Shown here: piece by piece, positions 1-7,537 of the stretch | Numbering within the stretch: position 1 is the first letter of the stretch | Layout: every line of letters starts with the position of its first letter | Source: DATILI01 sp035476635 | Lineage (GTDB): Bacteria; Pseudomonadota; Gammaproteobacteria; Burkholderiales; Burkholderiaceae_C | DNA: 44,862 nucleotides | NCBI GenBank assembly: GCA_035476635.1 | Contig: DATILI010000124.1 | Location: forward strand, 1-44,862 | Reading direction: 5' to 3' | Translations under genes and position numbers: made by a program | Notes under the pieces: generated by a model | Database searches by the model: none | The model's input: the letters and a program-made list of their open reading frames with translations, nothing else | What the model was told of the DNA's origin: nothing

Positions 1-1
1 G

Positions 2-268
2 CTGATGCGCGCCGGTGTGCCGGCCGGCGTCGTCAACTCGGTGCCCGAGGCCTTCGCGCATCCCCACTGCGAGCACCGGGAAATCCTGGTGCGCCGCGGG
101 GAGTACACGGGGGTGCGCTCTCCCATGCGCCTGCTGGGCACACCCGGCACGCCCGGACGAGCGCCGCCAGCCTTCGCGCAGGACACGGCCGAGGTCCTGT
201 CCGCGCTGGGATTCACCGATGAGCAATGCGGGCGCTTGTACGACGCAGGCGCCGTGTACTCGAACTGA
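2..268 (+). CDS. CaiB/BaiF (class III) CoA-transferase, C-terminal fragment
   Basis: The open frame runs in from the left edge, so the 5' part lies outside the window. The visible tail (about 88 residues) reads as the end of a family III CoA-transferase: a 'GVPAGVVNSVPEAFAHPHCEHREILV' type stretch followed by 'RSPMRLLGTPGTPGRAPPAFAQDTAEVLSALGF'. In this family the segment closes the substrate pocket and precedes the final helix. Family members move CoA between a carboxylic acid and an acyl-CoA donor. A Bug receptor gene starts 33 bp downstream on the same strand, which fits activation of an acid imported by that receptor. The Met at position 5 is internal. The family call rests on the C-terminal pattern only. 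Confidence 0.72.
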   Translation: MMRAGVPAGVVNSVPEAFAHPHCEHREILVRRGEYTGVRSPMRLLGTPGTPGRAPPAFAQDTAEVLSALGFTDEQCGRLYDAGAVYSN

Positions 269-301
269 TTCCGTGCTATTCATTCAACAACAGGAGACAA
301 A

Positions 302-1261
302 GTGAGACTCATCACTTCAATCGTGGCAACGGCCTTCGCCCTGCTGGGCCCGGCCGCTGCGATGGCCGAGACATACCCGTCCAGGCCCATCAAGATCGTC
401 GTTGCCTATGCCGCCGGGCAGGGAACGGACATCGCCACAAGATACCTGGCCGAGCAGATGGCGCGGGATTTGGGCCAACCCATCGTGATCGAGAACCGCG
501 CCGGAGCGGGCGGCAACCTCGGTACCGCGGTCGCCGCCACGGCGAAGGCCGACGGCTACACGCTGACGATGGGGACGAACGCGACACACGTGCTCAATCA
601 GTACCTGTTTCCGAAGCTTCAGTTCGACGCCGAGAAGGACTTCGAGCCCATCGTTCTCGTGGGCACATTTCCCATGGTTGTGGCGGTGAACAGCAATTCG
701 CCGCTGAACTCGGTGGCGGATCTCGTCGCCGCAATCCAGCGCAAGACCGCGAACGACATCGCCATGCCCAGCACGTCGGCGCGCCTGGTGGTGGAACTGC
801 TCAAAGAAAAGTCAGGTGCCGCGCTGGTCGGCATTCCCTACAAAGGCTCCGGCAATGCGATGACCGATGTGATCGGTTCCCAGTTGCCGGCGATCGTGGA
901 CACACCGACAGCGCTCCGGCCACACCTAGCTGCGGGCAAGGTGCGGGCCATCGGCGTCACGTCCGCCAATCCCAGCACGCTTGTTCCCGGCGTCAAACCG
1001 GTCAGCGAGCAAGGCTTCGGCGGATTCGAGGTCATCGCATGGAACGGGCTCTTCGCCCCGAAGGGAACGCCGCCCCAGGTGATCGCGCGGCTCAACGTGT
1101 CGATGAACAAGGTGTTGGCACAGCCGGAAGTCCGCCAGCGCCTGCTGGACCTGGGCTTCGAGCCCGCCGGGGGGAGCGCCGTCCGGCTGCGGGCCTTTAC
1201 GTGGGCCGAGCGCAAGAAATGGGAGCCGCTGATCAAGGCGGCGGGCATGCGGGCCGATTGA
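302..1261 (+). CDS. Bug-family (TctC) tripartite tricarboxylate transporter substrate-binding protein
   Basis: This is a periplasmic solute receptor of the TTT/Bug family, about 319 residues, the usual length. It starts at GTG 302, preceded by AGGAG at 292-296. Residues 1-22 form a Sec signal peptide ending in an AMA-E type cleavage site. The mature protein opens with the family signature YPSRPIKIVVAYAAGQGTD, followed by the IENRAGAGGNLGT loop that contacts the ligand carboxylate. It follows the CoA-transferase fragment and probably belongs to the same transcript. No TctA/TctB membrane subunits are in the window, as is common for the many orphan Bug receptors of Burkholderiales. The ligand is unknown; a carboxylic acid is expected from the family. 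Confidence 0.93.
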   Translation: MRLITSIVATAFALLGPAAAMAETYPSRPIKIVVAYAAGQGTDIATRYLAEQMARDLGQPIVIENRAGAGGNLGTAVAATAKADGYTLTMGTNATHVLNQYLFPKLQFDAEKDFEPIVLVGTFPMVVAVNSNSPLNSVADLVAAIQRKTANDIAMPSTSARLVVELLKEKSGAALVGIPYKGSGNAMTDVIGSQLPAIVDTPTALRPHLAAGKVRAIGVTSANPSTLVPGVKPVSEQGFGGFEVIAWNGLFAPKGTPPQVIARLNVSMNKVLAQPEVRQRLLDLGFEPAGGSAVRLRAFTWAERKKWEPLIKAAGMRAD

Positions 1262-1281
1262 GCAGACAGCCCCGCGGGCAG

Positions 1282-1692
1282 CTAGTGCTGGTTGAAAGGC
1301 GTGGAAAAGAACGCGGCCGCTTCGTCCTGCGGCGCCGGTACATAGGTTAGGCGGGTGCGAAGCACCCGGACCTGCCCGCTGCCGTCGCGACCTTCGGTCA
1401 CGGCTTCGATCTCCACTTCAGCGCTTTCCGCGCTGGAACGAATGAGTTTCGCACGGAAAGTCACGCAATCGCCGAGCCGAGGCGTTCTGTAGATAGTGAT
1501 CGGCCCCAGTTCGGTCAACATGACCGGCGCCGCGAATTCACCACAGGGCAGAACCGCTCCGGCCTGGTCCAGCTTGGACAGCAGCCAGCCAGACGAGATA
1601 TGTCCACCGATACCAAGTTCAGCGGGCAGGGGAATGAGGCGAAGCACCGTTTTGAGGTCTTCCGGCTTGCCAGTGTCCAGGAGGCGGCCCAC
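1282..1692 (-). CDS. acyl-CoA thioesterase-like hotdog protein
   Basis: A 136-residue protein with the hotdog-fold pattern of YciA-like acyl-CoA thioesterases: an N-terminal strand, then GGHISSGWLLSKLDQAGAV, where YciA has a GG/GW-containing active-site helix, then the strand-rich half (VTFRAKLIRSSAESAEVEIEAV). The chosen start is GTG 1692, immediately after the IclR stop (TGA 1694-1696), with a purine-rich GGAAAAGG upstream inside the end of the IclR gene. An ATG-initiated longer frame would overlap IclR by more than 40 bp and adds no family sequence. Close spacing implies co-transcription with the regulator. It would hydrolyse an acyl-CoA thioester, fitting the CoA-transferase on the opposite strand. 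The substrate is not readable. Confidence 0.75.
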   Translation of the reverse strand: MGRLLDTGKPEDLKTVLRLIPLPAELGIGGHISSGWLLSKLDQAGAVLPCGEFAAPVMLTELGPITIYRTPRLGDCVTFRAKLIRSSAESAEVEIEAVTEGRDGSGQVRVLRTRLTYVPAPQDEAAAFFSTPFNQH

Positions 1693-1693
1693 G

Positions 1694-2494
1694 TCAGCCC
1701 TTTTCCAGCAGCATGCCGGAAATCGTCGATGCTTCACGCTGCATGACCGTCACAAGTTCGGCGGTCGTCGCCGTAGTAAGTTGGCTCGACAACCCGACGG
1801 CGGCCAAGGTGTGCGTGAGCCTTCCTGACTTTGAAAAAATGGGTACGGCAACCACCGTGATGCCGGACATGAAGTTGTCGCGGTCGATGCTCCAGCCACG
1901 AGCTTTCGCCTGCTCGACCTCCTTTTTCCAAGTCTCGAACTTGGGGGGCTTGTCCCAGACAATGGCGGAAAATCTCTTTTTGAGCTGCGTCCACGTTTCT
2001 TCACTGAAAGCAGCGATCAACCGTCCAGTCGCGCTGACGAGTGTGCCGAACTCGCTGCCCACGTCCGTGTGCACACGGAACGGCTGATTCGATCGTGACA
2101 ACGCGAGAACGACGGCGTTTTGCTTGGGCGTTATTTCCACCCCCATCGCGGTGACCCCCCGCGTAGCCGCCAACCGGTCGAGTGCGGGTTGCGCAACCTG
2201 CGCAAAACCGCCGCCCTCCAACACGCTTCGGGCGAGGCTGATCATCCCGCTTCCCAGTACATAACGCTTGCTGCCGGGATCAACAGTCACCAGTTCTTCG
2301 CTCACCAGCACACGCAGGATGTGCAGGCAAGTACTCGGGACGAGACCCAGCTCGTCCGCGATCGCCTTCACGCCCAGCGCCTGCTTCGTGTGTCCAAGCA
2401 GGCGGAGGATTGCAATGGAGCGGCTGACCGCCGGCACGGGGCGGACGCGCACCCCCTTGCCTTTGGGTGCTTCCTGGGCGGAGGAGGATTTCAT
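1694..2494 (-). CDS. IclR-family transcriptional regulator
   Basis: About 266 residues from the chosen ATG at 2494. The N-terminal winged HTH (PAVSRSIAILRLLGHTKQALGVKAIADELGLVPSTCLHILRVLV...) is followed by a C-terminal IclR effector domain (LDRLAATRGVTAMGVEI ... GWSIDRDNFMSGITVVAVPIF). IclR proteins bind small organic acids or aromatic effectors and control nearby catabolic operons. In-frame upstream starts exist at 2548 and 2560, but they add residues outside the family and no start has a clear Shine-Dalgarno. The thioesterase gene follows after one base. A perfect 20-bp palindrome lies 68 bp upstream of the start and is the obvious candidate operator. Expected targets are this gene itself and the neighbouring CoA-transferase/Bug genes, but that is inference. 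Confidence 0.92.
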   Translation of the reverse strand: MKSSSAQEAPKGKGVRVRPVPAVSRSIAILRLLGHTKQALGVKAIADELGLVPSTCLHILRVLVSEELVTVDPGSKRYVLGSGMISLARSVLEGGGFAQVAQPALDRLAATRGVTAMGVEITPKQNAVVLALSRSNQPFRVHTDVGSEFGTLVSATGRLIAAFSEETWTQLKKRFSAIVWDKPPKFETWKKEVEQAKARGWSIDRDNFMSGITVVAVPIFSKSGRLTHTLAAVGLSSQLTTATTAELVTVMQREASTISGMLLEKG

Positions 2495-2562
2495 GGATGT
2501 AGTTATAGCGGGAATGTCGAGGGGGCCGATTTCTCCAAGGAGGTGCATGAACCAAGTCAAAG

Positions 2563-2582
2563 AAATTGTACATGTACAATTT
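2563..2582. promoter_or_regulatory. perfect 20-bp palindrome, candidate IclR operator
   Basis: AAATTGTACATGTACAATTT reads identically on both strands with no spacer. It sits between the IclR gene (- strand) and the 2655 gene (+ strand), in a locally AT-rich stretch. A perfect palindrome of this size in an otherwise GC-rich sequence is unlikely by chance and fits a dimeric repressor site. Assignment to the adjacent IclR protein is inferred from position. Confidence 0.6.
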
Positions 2583-2592
2583 TACACTCTTA

Positions 2593-2621
2593 TTGACAAA
2601 TAGTGTTCGAAGGCAGACAAT
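2593..2621 (+). promoter_or_regulatory. candidate sigma-70 promoter reading toward 2655
   Basis: A perfect -35 hexamer TTGACA (2593-2598) is followed after 17 bp by GACAAT (2616-2621), which matches the -10 consensus at four of six positions. The start of the 2655 gene lies 33 bp further on. The palindrome at 2563-2582 is just upstream, so a protein bound there could affect this promoter too. Called from motif match alone. Confidence 0.35.
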
Positions 2622-2654
2622 TTCCCTCATACTTTCTACGACTCCCGTTGCTAT

Positions 2655-2903
2655 ATGGTTCGACAGCTGAAGTCATTCAAACAACTCCGCGAGCTTCTTT
2701 TGCGGGAGCTGCAAAAGAATACAGAGCTCGCGGGCATCAGCCTCAATCTTGTCGCATTGCCGGAGCGGGACGAGACGGGGTGCAACTGGAGCGTTGCCGC
2801 ACGGGAGTACGGTGCAACAAGGAGGAAGGCGGACGCCCATCTGACGGCGCTAGTTGCGGATCTCAGGAAGAGGTACAACGCGGTCGGAACAGTTCCTCAG
2901 TAG
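2655..2903 (+). CDS. small hypothetical protein, 82 aa
   Basis: ATG-initiated frame of 82 residues. It begins with a basic, leucine-rich helix (VRQLKSFKQLRELLLREL), then LAGISLNLVALPERDETGCNWSVAAREYG, then an alpha-helical tail ending DLRKRY. The Asp-x-x-Gly-Cys-Asn-Trp centre and the closing helix resemble short unnamed proteins common in Rhizobiales and Burkholderiales, so I treat it as a real gene. There is no recognisable Shine-Dalgarno, though a plausible sigma-70 promoter lies about 35 bp upstream. No signal peptide, membrane segment or catalytic motif is visible. No function is proposed. Confidence 0.5.
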   Translation: MVRQLKSFKQLRELLLRELQKNTELAGISLNLVALPERDETGCNWSVAAREYGATRRKADAHLTALVADLRKRYNAVGTVPQ

Positions 2904-3249
2904 ACGACGCAGCCAGCGACGCGTTCACCCGGACCTTGATGCAGATGGCTAGCGCCGCTTCGCCGCGGATCCAGGACGTTCAGCCCCAGTTCAGGCGTAG
3001 CCAATCTGGCAGGAATGGTTTGCGTCAGTGTCACCGACGCGCGATTCGTCCAGCGCACCGAGTCCTTGATGTTGAACTTGCCGGAGCCACTAGGGTCCTT
3101 GAATCTATCGGGACAGTCAGGAAAATCCTCAAAAAAATCAGCATTGCCCGATAGTCAACTCAAGCCGGTTTTGCCACAGTTGGTGAGTCCGCCGAACCTT
3201 GGCCGCTGCTTGGCTCACATTCGATGGCGGACCACGGGACACGGGGGGC
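2904..3249. other. intergenic stretch, no supported gene
   Basis: About 345 bp separate the small hypothetical gene from the signalling island. No + strand frame here looks protein-like. On the - strand, bases 3154 down to about 2900 form a stop-free run of roughly 84 codons with no ATG start and a plausible amino-acid mix (for example KFNIKDSVRWTNRASVTLT), so it may be a decayed gene fragment. No convincing terminator was found. Confidence 0.4.
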
Positions 3250-3852
3250 ATGGTTTCTGTCAGTCAACGTCGGCATGCTCTCTTGCGGCATGCCCTTCTG
3301 GGTCCCGCCGGCGCTGTGGGCGTCCTGTCGGTGGCTGGCGCGCAGCCGCTTGCATGGGCGGTCGCGCTGCTCCTGCTCCTTGCCGCCGCCGCAAGTGCCT
3401 TCCTCCTGGCGCGGCAGTGGCAAAGCATGTCGAGGTCGATTGAACACCGCCTGCGAACGCAGGCCGAAGCCGATGGATTGGCCCGTTGGCGCGCGCGACG
3501 GTCGGTGGAGTGGTCCGAGCAGGTCGAGATAGCGCGCATGCGCCTGGAGAATCAAGTCACGGTCCTCACGATGAATTTCGCCAGGCTGACGACGGCTGGC
3601 GCTCCCGCCGGCAGCGCGGGCGGCGGCGCGGCTCCTTCGGTGCGGGCGGCCATGAAGCTGCGCGGAGAGTTGATGCGCGAGCTTTCCAGATTCATCGAAG
3701 AAATAAGGAAGACGTCGCAGGAAGCCATCTGGATGGCGGAGCAGGCGCAAGCGCTCAACGCCTTCATCGAGGCGGAACGGGCCAGCCATCGGGGACAGCA
3801 CTCGCCATCGGCGCCCGAGTCCGTGGAATCGACGGACATCACCGTTTTTTGA
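3250..3852 (+). CDS. small membrane-anchored coiled-coil protein of unknown function
   Basis: About 200 residues from ATG 3250, which has G-rich sequence just upstream. The longer frame from 3199 adds unconvincing sequence. Residues 15-60 hold two hydrophobic stretches, the second (PLAWAVALLLLLAAAASAFLLA) a clear membrane helix. The rest is charged and helical (RSIEHRLRTQAEADGLARW; MKLRGELMRELSRFIEEIRKTSQEAIWMAEQAQALNAFIEAERA), resembling the cytoplasmic helices of chemoreceptor-like proteins but without the conserved signalling hairpin. It lies 9 bp before the six-PAS kinase gene and is almost certainly co-transcribed. It may be an accessory or scaffold for that kinase; this is inference from position. 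Confidence 0.6.
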   Translation: MVSVSQRRHALLRHALLGPAGAVGVLSVAGAQPLAWAVALLLLLAAAASAFLLARQWQSMSRSIEHRLRTQAEADGLARWRARRSVEWSEQVEIARMRLENQVTVLTMNFARLTTAGAPAGSAGGGAAPSVRAAMKLRGELMRELSRFIEEIRKTSQEAIWMAEQAQALNAFIEAERASHRGQHSPSAPESVESTDITVF

Positions 3853-3861
3853 GCGCCCGAC

Positions 3862-6813
3862 GTGCATCTCGGAACAGATTTCTTTGAGGCGGCCTTCAAT
3901 CTCTCCGCGGCCACGATGCTCGTCGTCGATCGGGAAGGCCGTATCTTGCGGGCCAACCCGGCGTTTGGCGAATTCACCGGGTGCGTGAGCGCCGAACTCA
4001 CCGGCGCCCTGTGGATGGATTTTCTTCACCCGGACGATGGGGCCGTCATCCAGGAATCGCTTGGCCGGGTACTGAGCGGACAAGCCCAGAGTTTCCGGCG
4101 GGAGCAGCGCTACCGCCACAGCGAGGGCCGCGCCGTCTGGGGCGACATGCAGGCGTCGCTCGTCGGCGACGGACAAAGGGGTGCGCCGCTTTTTCTCGTG
4201 CACGTTCTGGACATCACCGAACGCCGGCAGCGGCGCGAACGTGACCACTACCAGCGCGCCTTGCTGGACAACTTTCCGTTCCTGGTCTGGCTCAAGGACG
4301 AGGACAGCCGGCTGCTGGCGGCCAATAAAGCCTATGCCGACGCCTGCGGCGTGGCCAGCCCCGAAGATCTTCTGGACAAGACCGACCTGGACCTGTGGCC
4401 CGAGGACCTCGCCAGGGGCTACCGCGCCGACGACAGGGAAGTGATGCGCACAAGGCGGAAGAAGTCGATCGAGGAGCCGATCGAGGTCCTTGGTATGCGC
4501 AAATGGTTCGAAACCTACAAGGCACCGATCGAGGACGCGCATGGCAGGCTATACGGCACCGTGGGCTTTGCGCGCGACATCACCGATCGCCTGCATGCCC
4601 AGCAGCAGCTTGCGCTGATCGATTTCGCCTTCAACCAGGTCAAGGATGCCGCCTTCCTGATCGATGCGTCGGCGCGTTTTCGGTACGTCAACGACGAGGC
4701 CTGCCGCTCGCTCGGGTACGCCCGCGACGAATTGCTCGGCCTGGAACTGGCCGACATCGACCCCGATTTTCCGACGGACCGATGGCCCGTGCTTTGGGCC
4801 CACATCAAGGTCAATGGGTCGCACACCATCGAAAGTCACCATCGAACAAGGGACGGCCGCCGCTTCCCGGTGGAGGTTATCGCCAACTATTTCGAGTACG
4901 AGGGGCAGGCCTACAATCTGGCGCTGGTGCGGGACATCACCGAGCGTGTTCGGGTGCAGGCGGTCATCCGGGACAAGGAGCAACGCTACCGCGAGATATT
5001 CGACAACGCCTCCGATGCGCTCTACCTGCTGGAAATCACCGAGGACGGCCGCTTCCGGAACATGGAAGTCAACCCGGCCCTGGCTGCATCCGTCGGAATG
5101 CCACGGGATGAATTGATAGGAAAATTCGTTGACGACACTGTTCCGCCCGAGGCAGCGCAAGCCGTTGTCGCCAAATACCGCCGGTGTATCGAGTCAGGGG
5201 TGGCGGTCGAAGAAGAGGTGGAACTGCTTCTGCCCGTCGGTCGCCGCACCTATCACTCCACGCTGATCCCCGTGCGCAACAACGCCGGGCGAATACATCG
5301 CATCATCGGCATTCGGCGCGACATCACCCAGCACAGACTCAACGAGGAATTGGTCCAGCAACGTTTGGCCCTGGAGAAGCTGTTGGGAAGGCTGATCGAG
5401 CTCACGCCAGGTGCGTTTGGCGTCTACCAGCTTGCGACCGGTGGTGCGGCAAGCGCGCCATTCTCTTCACCCAACCACGAAGACGTGGTCGGCATCTCGG
5501 CGGGGGATTGGGCGCGGGACCCTGGGATCACCCTGCGGCGCCTGCACCCCGACGATATTTGCGCCTACATGGAGTCCTTGAGGGAGTCCGCGCGCACGAT
5601 GACCGCGGGGCGGTGCGAGTACCGCATTCAGCATCCGCGCAAGGGCGAGACATGGATTGAAGGACATTTCACGCCCGAGCGCCAACCCGATGGAGAAGTC
5701 TTGTGGTACGGCTTCGTTCGGGACGTGAGCGAACGCAAACGGGCCGAGAAACTGCTGCGTGCCCGCGAGCAGGAGTTTCGGACCCTGGCCGAACACTCGC
5801 CCGACATGATTGTTCGCCTGGACCGCGACTGCCGGCGCGTCTACGTCAACCCTGCCTATGAAAAGGAAACCGGCATTCCGCTGCGCCGGGCTCTCCGCAG
5901 CACGTTTGACGAGGACTGGTGGCCGACCATGCCGCGCGACGCGTACAAGGTGCGTTTGCAAAAGGTGATGGAGACCGGCGTTCCCGATCAGTTCCTCGTG
6001 GAGCTGCGTAAACCGGACAGGGACACCGCGAGCTACGAGGTGCGAGTGGTCGCCGAGTATGACGATGATGGCTGGGTTCAGGGCCTGTTGGCCATAGGAC
6101 GCAACGTCACAGCACAACAACAGGCCGAGCGCTCGCTGCGGGCGTCAACCCTGCAGATCCGCGAACTGGCTGCCCATCGCGAGCGCCTGCTGGAGCAGGA
6201 ACGCAAACGCATCGCACGGGAAATCCACGACGAACTCGGGCAGTTGCTCAGCGTGCTGCACTTACGCATACAGATTCTTCAAACCACCTTCGGCGCGGAC
6301 AATCCCGCGCTCGACGAGCAATCGCGCTACCTCGCGACCTTGGTGAGCAAGACCCAGCAGGTGGCCCGAGACATCACGGCCGCCATCCGGCCGGCGGCGC
6401 TGGGCATGGGCGTTGTTGCGGCGCTCGAATGGCAGGCGCAGGAGCTGGCGCTCAACACCGGCATCCAGTGCCACGTCAGCAGCGTGAACGTCCAGTTGGA
6501 CGAAGAGCGGGCGACCGCGGTGCTGCGCATCGTCCAGGAATCCCTTACCAACGCCGTGCGGCATTCCGGCGCCAATGCGGTGAAGATCGAGCTGGACCAA
6601 CAGCGCGAGTTCTATATCCTGAAAATCAGCGACAACGGCAGGGGCTTCGAACCCGCCCGACCCGTGAAGGAAAAGTCCTTTGGCCTGGTCGGCATCCGTG
6701 AGCGCGCGCTGATGCTGGGGGGCGATGTCGTTGTTACGAGCGCACCGCAACAGGGCGCCTCGTTGCAGGTTCGCTTTCCAGTTCAACACCCCGCAGGAGA
6801 CCCCGCACAATGA
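3862..6813 (+). CDS. six-PAS sensor histidine kinase, NarL/HisKA_3 type
   Basis: 983 residues from GTG 3862, with no membrane helix, so probably cytosolic. Six PAS/PAC-like units run in order at about 3-125, 128-245, 250-365, 372-490, 505-635 and 640-755, several ending in the PAC pattern DITERxR. A HisKA_3 dimerisation helix follows, with ERKRIAREIHDELGQ carrying the phospho-acceptor His789. The HATPase_c domain has the N box QESLTNAVRHSG (Asn897), the G1 box DNGRGFE (from 924) and a C-terminal GLVGIRERALMLGG. Its stop overlaps the start of the NarL-type regulator gene (ATGA at 6810-6813), the classic arrangement for a cognate pair. PAS ligands are not predictable. The kinase may respond to cytosolic redox state, a cofactor or an aromatic ligand. 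Confidence 0.93.
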   Translation: MHLGTDFFEAAFNLSAATMLVVDREGRILRANPAFGEFTGCVSAELTGALWMDFLHPDDGAVIQESLGRVLSGQAQSFRREQRYRHSEGRAVWGDMQASLVGDGQRGAPLFLVHVLDITERRQRRERDHYQRALLDNFPFLVWLKDEDSRLLAANKAYADACGVASPEDLLDKTDLDLWPEDLARGYRADDREVMRTRRKKSIEEPIEVLGMRKWFETYKAPIEDAHGRLYGTVGFARDITDRLHAQQQLALIDFAFNQVKDAAFLIDASARFRYVNDEACRSLGYARDELLGLELADIDPDFPTDRWPVLWAHIKVNGSHTIESHHRTRDGRRFPVEVIANYFEYEGQAYNLALVRDITERVRVQAVIRDKEQRYREIFDNASDALYLLEITEDGRFRNMEVNPALAASVGMPRDELIGKFVDDTVPPEAAQAVVAKYRRCIESGVAVEEEVELLLPVGRRTYHSTLIPVRNNAGRIHRIIGIRRDITQHRLNEELVQQRLALEKLLGRLIELTPGAFGVYQLATGGAASAPFSSPNHEDVVGISAGDWARDPGITLRRLHPDDICAYMESLRESARTMTAGRCEYRIQHPRKGETWIEGHFTPERQPDGEVLWYGFVRDVSERKRAEKLLRAREQEFRTLAEHSPDMIVRLDRDCRRVYVNPAYEKETGIPLRRALRSTFDEDWWPTMPRDAYKVRLQKVMETGVPDQFLVELRKPDRDTASYEVRVVAEYDDDGWVQGLLAIGRNVTAQQQAERSLRASTLQIRELAAHRERLLEQERKRIAREIHDELGQLLSVLHLRIQILQTTFGADNPALDEQSRYLATLVSKTQQVARDITAAIRPAALGMGVVAALEWQAQELALNTGIQCHVSSVNVQLDEERATAVLRIVQESLTNAVRHSGANAVKIELDQQREFYILKISDNGRGFEPARPVKEKSFGLVGIRERALMLGGDVVVTSAPQQGASLQVRFPVQHPAGDPAQ

Positions 6814-7442
6814 TTCGTGTACTGATAGCCGACGACCATACCCTTTTTCGCGAGGGCCTCAAGCAGTTGCTCTCGCTGACACTTGACATCTCGGTGGCCG
6901 GCGAGGTGGCGGATGGGGACGAAACGCTGGAGGTGTTGCAACAGGGCGATTTCGATCTGCTGCTGCTGGACGTCGATATGCCGGGCTTGAGTGGCGTGGG
7001 GCTGCTGGCCCGGGTGCGGCTCGATGCCCCTGCCTTGCCCATCCTGATGCTGAGCATGCACAACGAACCTCAGATCGCCAAGCGGTTGCTGAAGGCCGGC
7101 GCCGGTGGCTACCTCACCAAGGACAGTGCCTTGAGTATGGTCATCACGGCGATTCGCCGCGTGGCGGCCGGGGGCAACTACATAGCGCCTGACCTCGCCG
7201 AGCAGATCGCAATTGAGGCCTGCAGGCCCGAACCGCCCTTGCGCCACCACCGCCTGTCGAAGCGCGAGGCGCGCATTCTGGGCCTGCTCGTGCAGGGCAA
7301 GAACATCAATGAAATCGGCGAAATGCTGTTCATCAGCAGCAAGACCGTGAGCACGCACAAGTCGCGGCTGATGCAAAAGATGGAAATCTCCAACAACAGC
7401 GAGTTGCTTCGCTACGGACTGACTCACAACCTGGCGGCGTAG
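6810..7442 (+). CDS. NarL/LuxR-family response regulator
   Basis: 210 residues. The N-terminal receiver (MIRVLIADDHTLFREGLKQLL) has the acidic pair Asp8/Asp9 and phospho-acceptor Asp54 in LLLLDVDMPGLSG. The C-terminal LuxR-type HTH (LSKREARILGLLVQGKNINEIGEMLFISSKTVSTHKSRLMQKM) binds DNA. The four-base overlap with the kinase stop implies translational coupling, so it is the kinase's partner. Its target promoters are unknown. The shared two-part motif downstream at 7475 and 8381 is a reasonable candidate site, because it lies in front of the next two transcription units, but nothing in the sequence proves this. Confidence 0.95.
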   Translation: MIRVLIADDHTLFREGLKQLLSLTLDISVAGEVADGDETLEVLQQGDFDLLLLDVDMPGLSGVGLLARVRLDAPALPILMLSMHNEPQIAKRLLKAGAGGYLTKDSALSMVITAIRRVAAGGNYIAPDLAEQIAIEACRPEPPLRHHRLSKREARILGLLVQGKNINEIGEMLFISSKTVSTHKSRLMQKMEISNNSELLRYGLTHNLAA

Positions 7443-7474
7443 CGTCAGGAACTGCTCCAAGGAAAGAAACCTTT

Positions 7475-7508
7475 CCTGATATTCGTTCCGCCCCCCTTGC
7501 GGCAAAGT
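7475..7508 (+). promoter_or_regulatory. two-part upstream element, copy 1
   Basis: CCTGATATTCG (7475-7485), 13 unrelated bases, then GCGGCAAAGT (7499-7508). The same two blocks with the same 13-base gap recur at 8381-8414. Copy 1 lies 29 bp before the TTG start of the dioxygenase-like gene. It partly overlaps a GGAAAG-AAAC-CTTTCC hairpin at 7461-7476. CCTGATAT loosely resembles a FliA (sigma-28) -10 element, but no good matching -35 is present here. It could equally be a DNA-binding-protein site. Confidence 0.55.
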
Positions 7509-7537
7509 CCGGACTTCAACGCTGCCTGTGCGACCTC

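Noticed and set aside
3160..4542. - strand frame of 460 codons over the small membrane protein and kinase
   Set aside because: Mirror frame of the first two signalling genes, with no motif.
7461..7476. GGAAAG-AAAC-CTTTCC hairpin as terminator of the kinase/regulator operon
   Set aside because: Only six pairs, AT-rich at the loop, and no U-tract follows. It overlaps the shared two-part element, which explains part of the sequence better.
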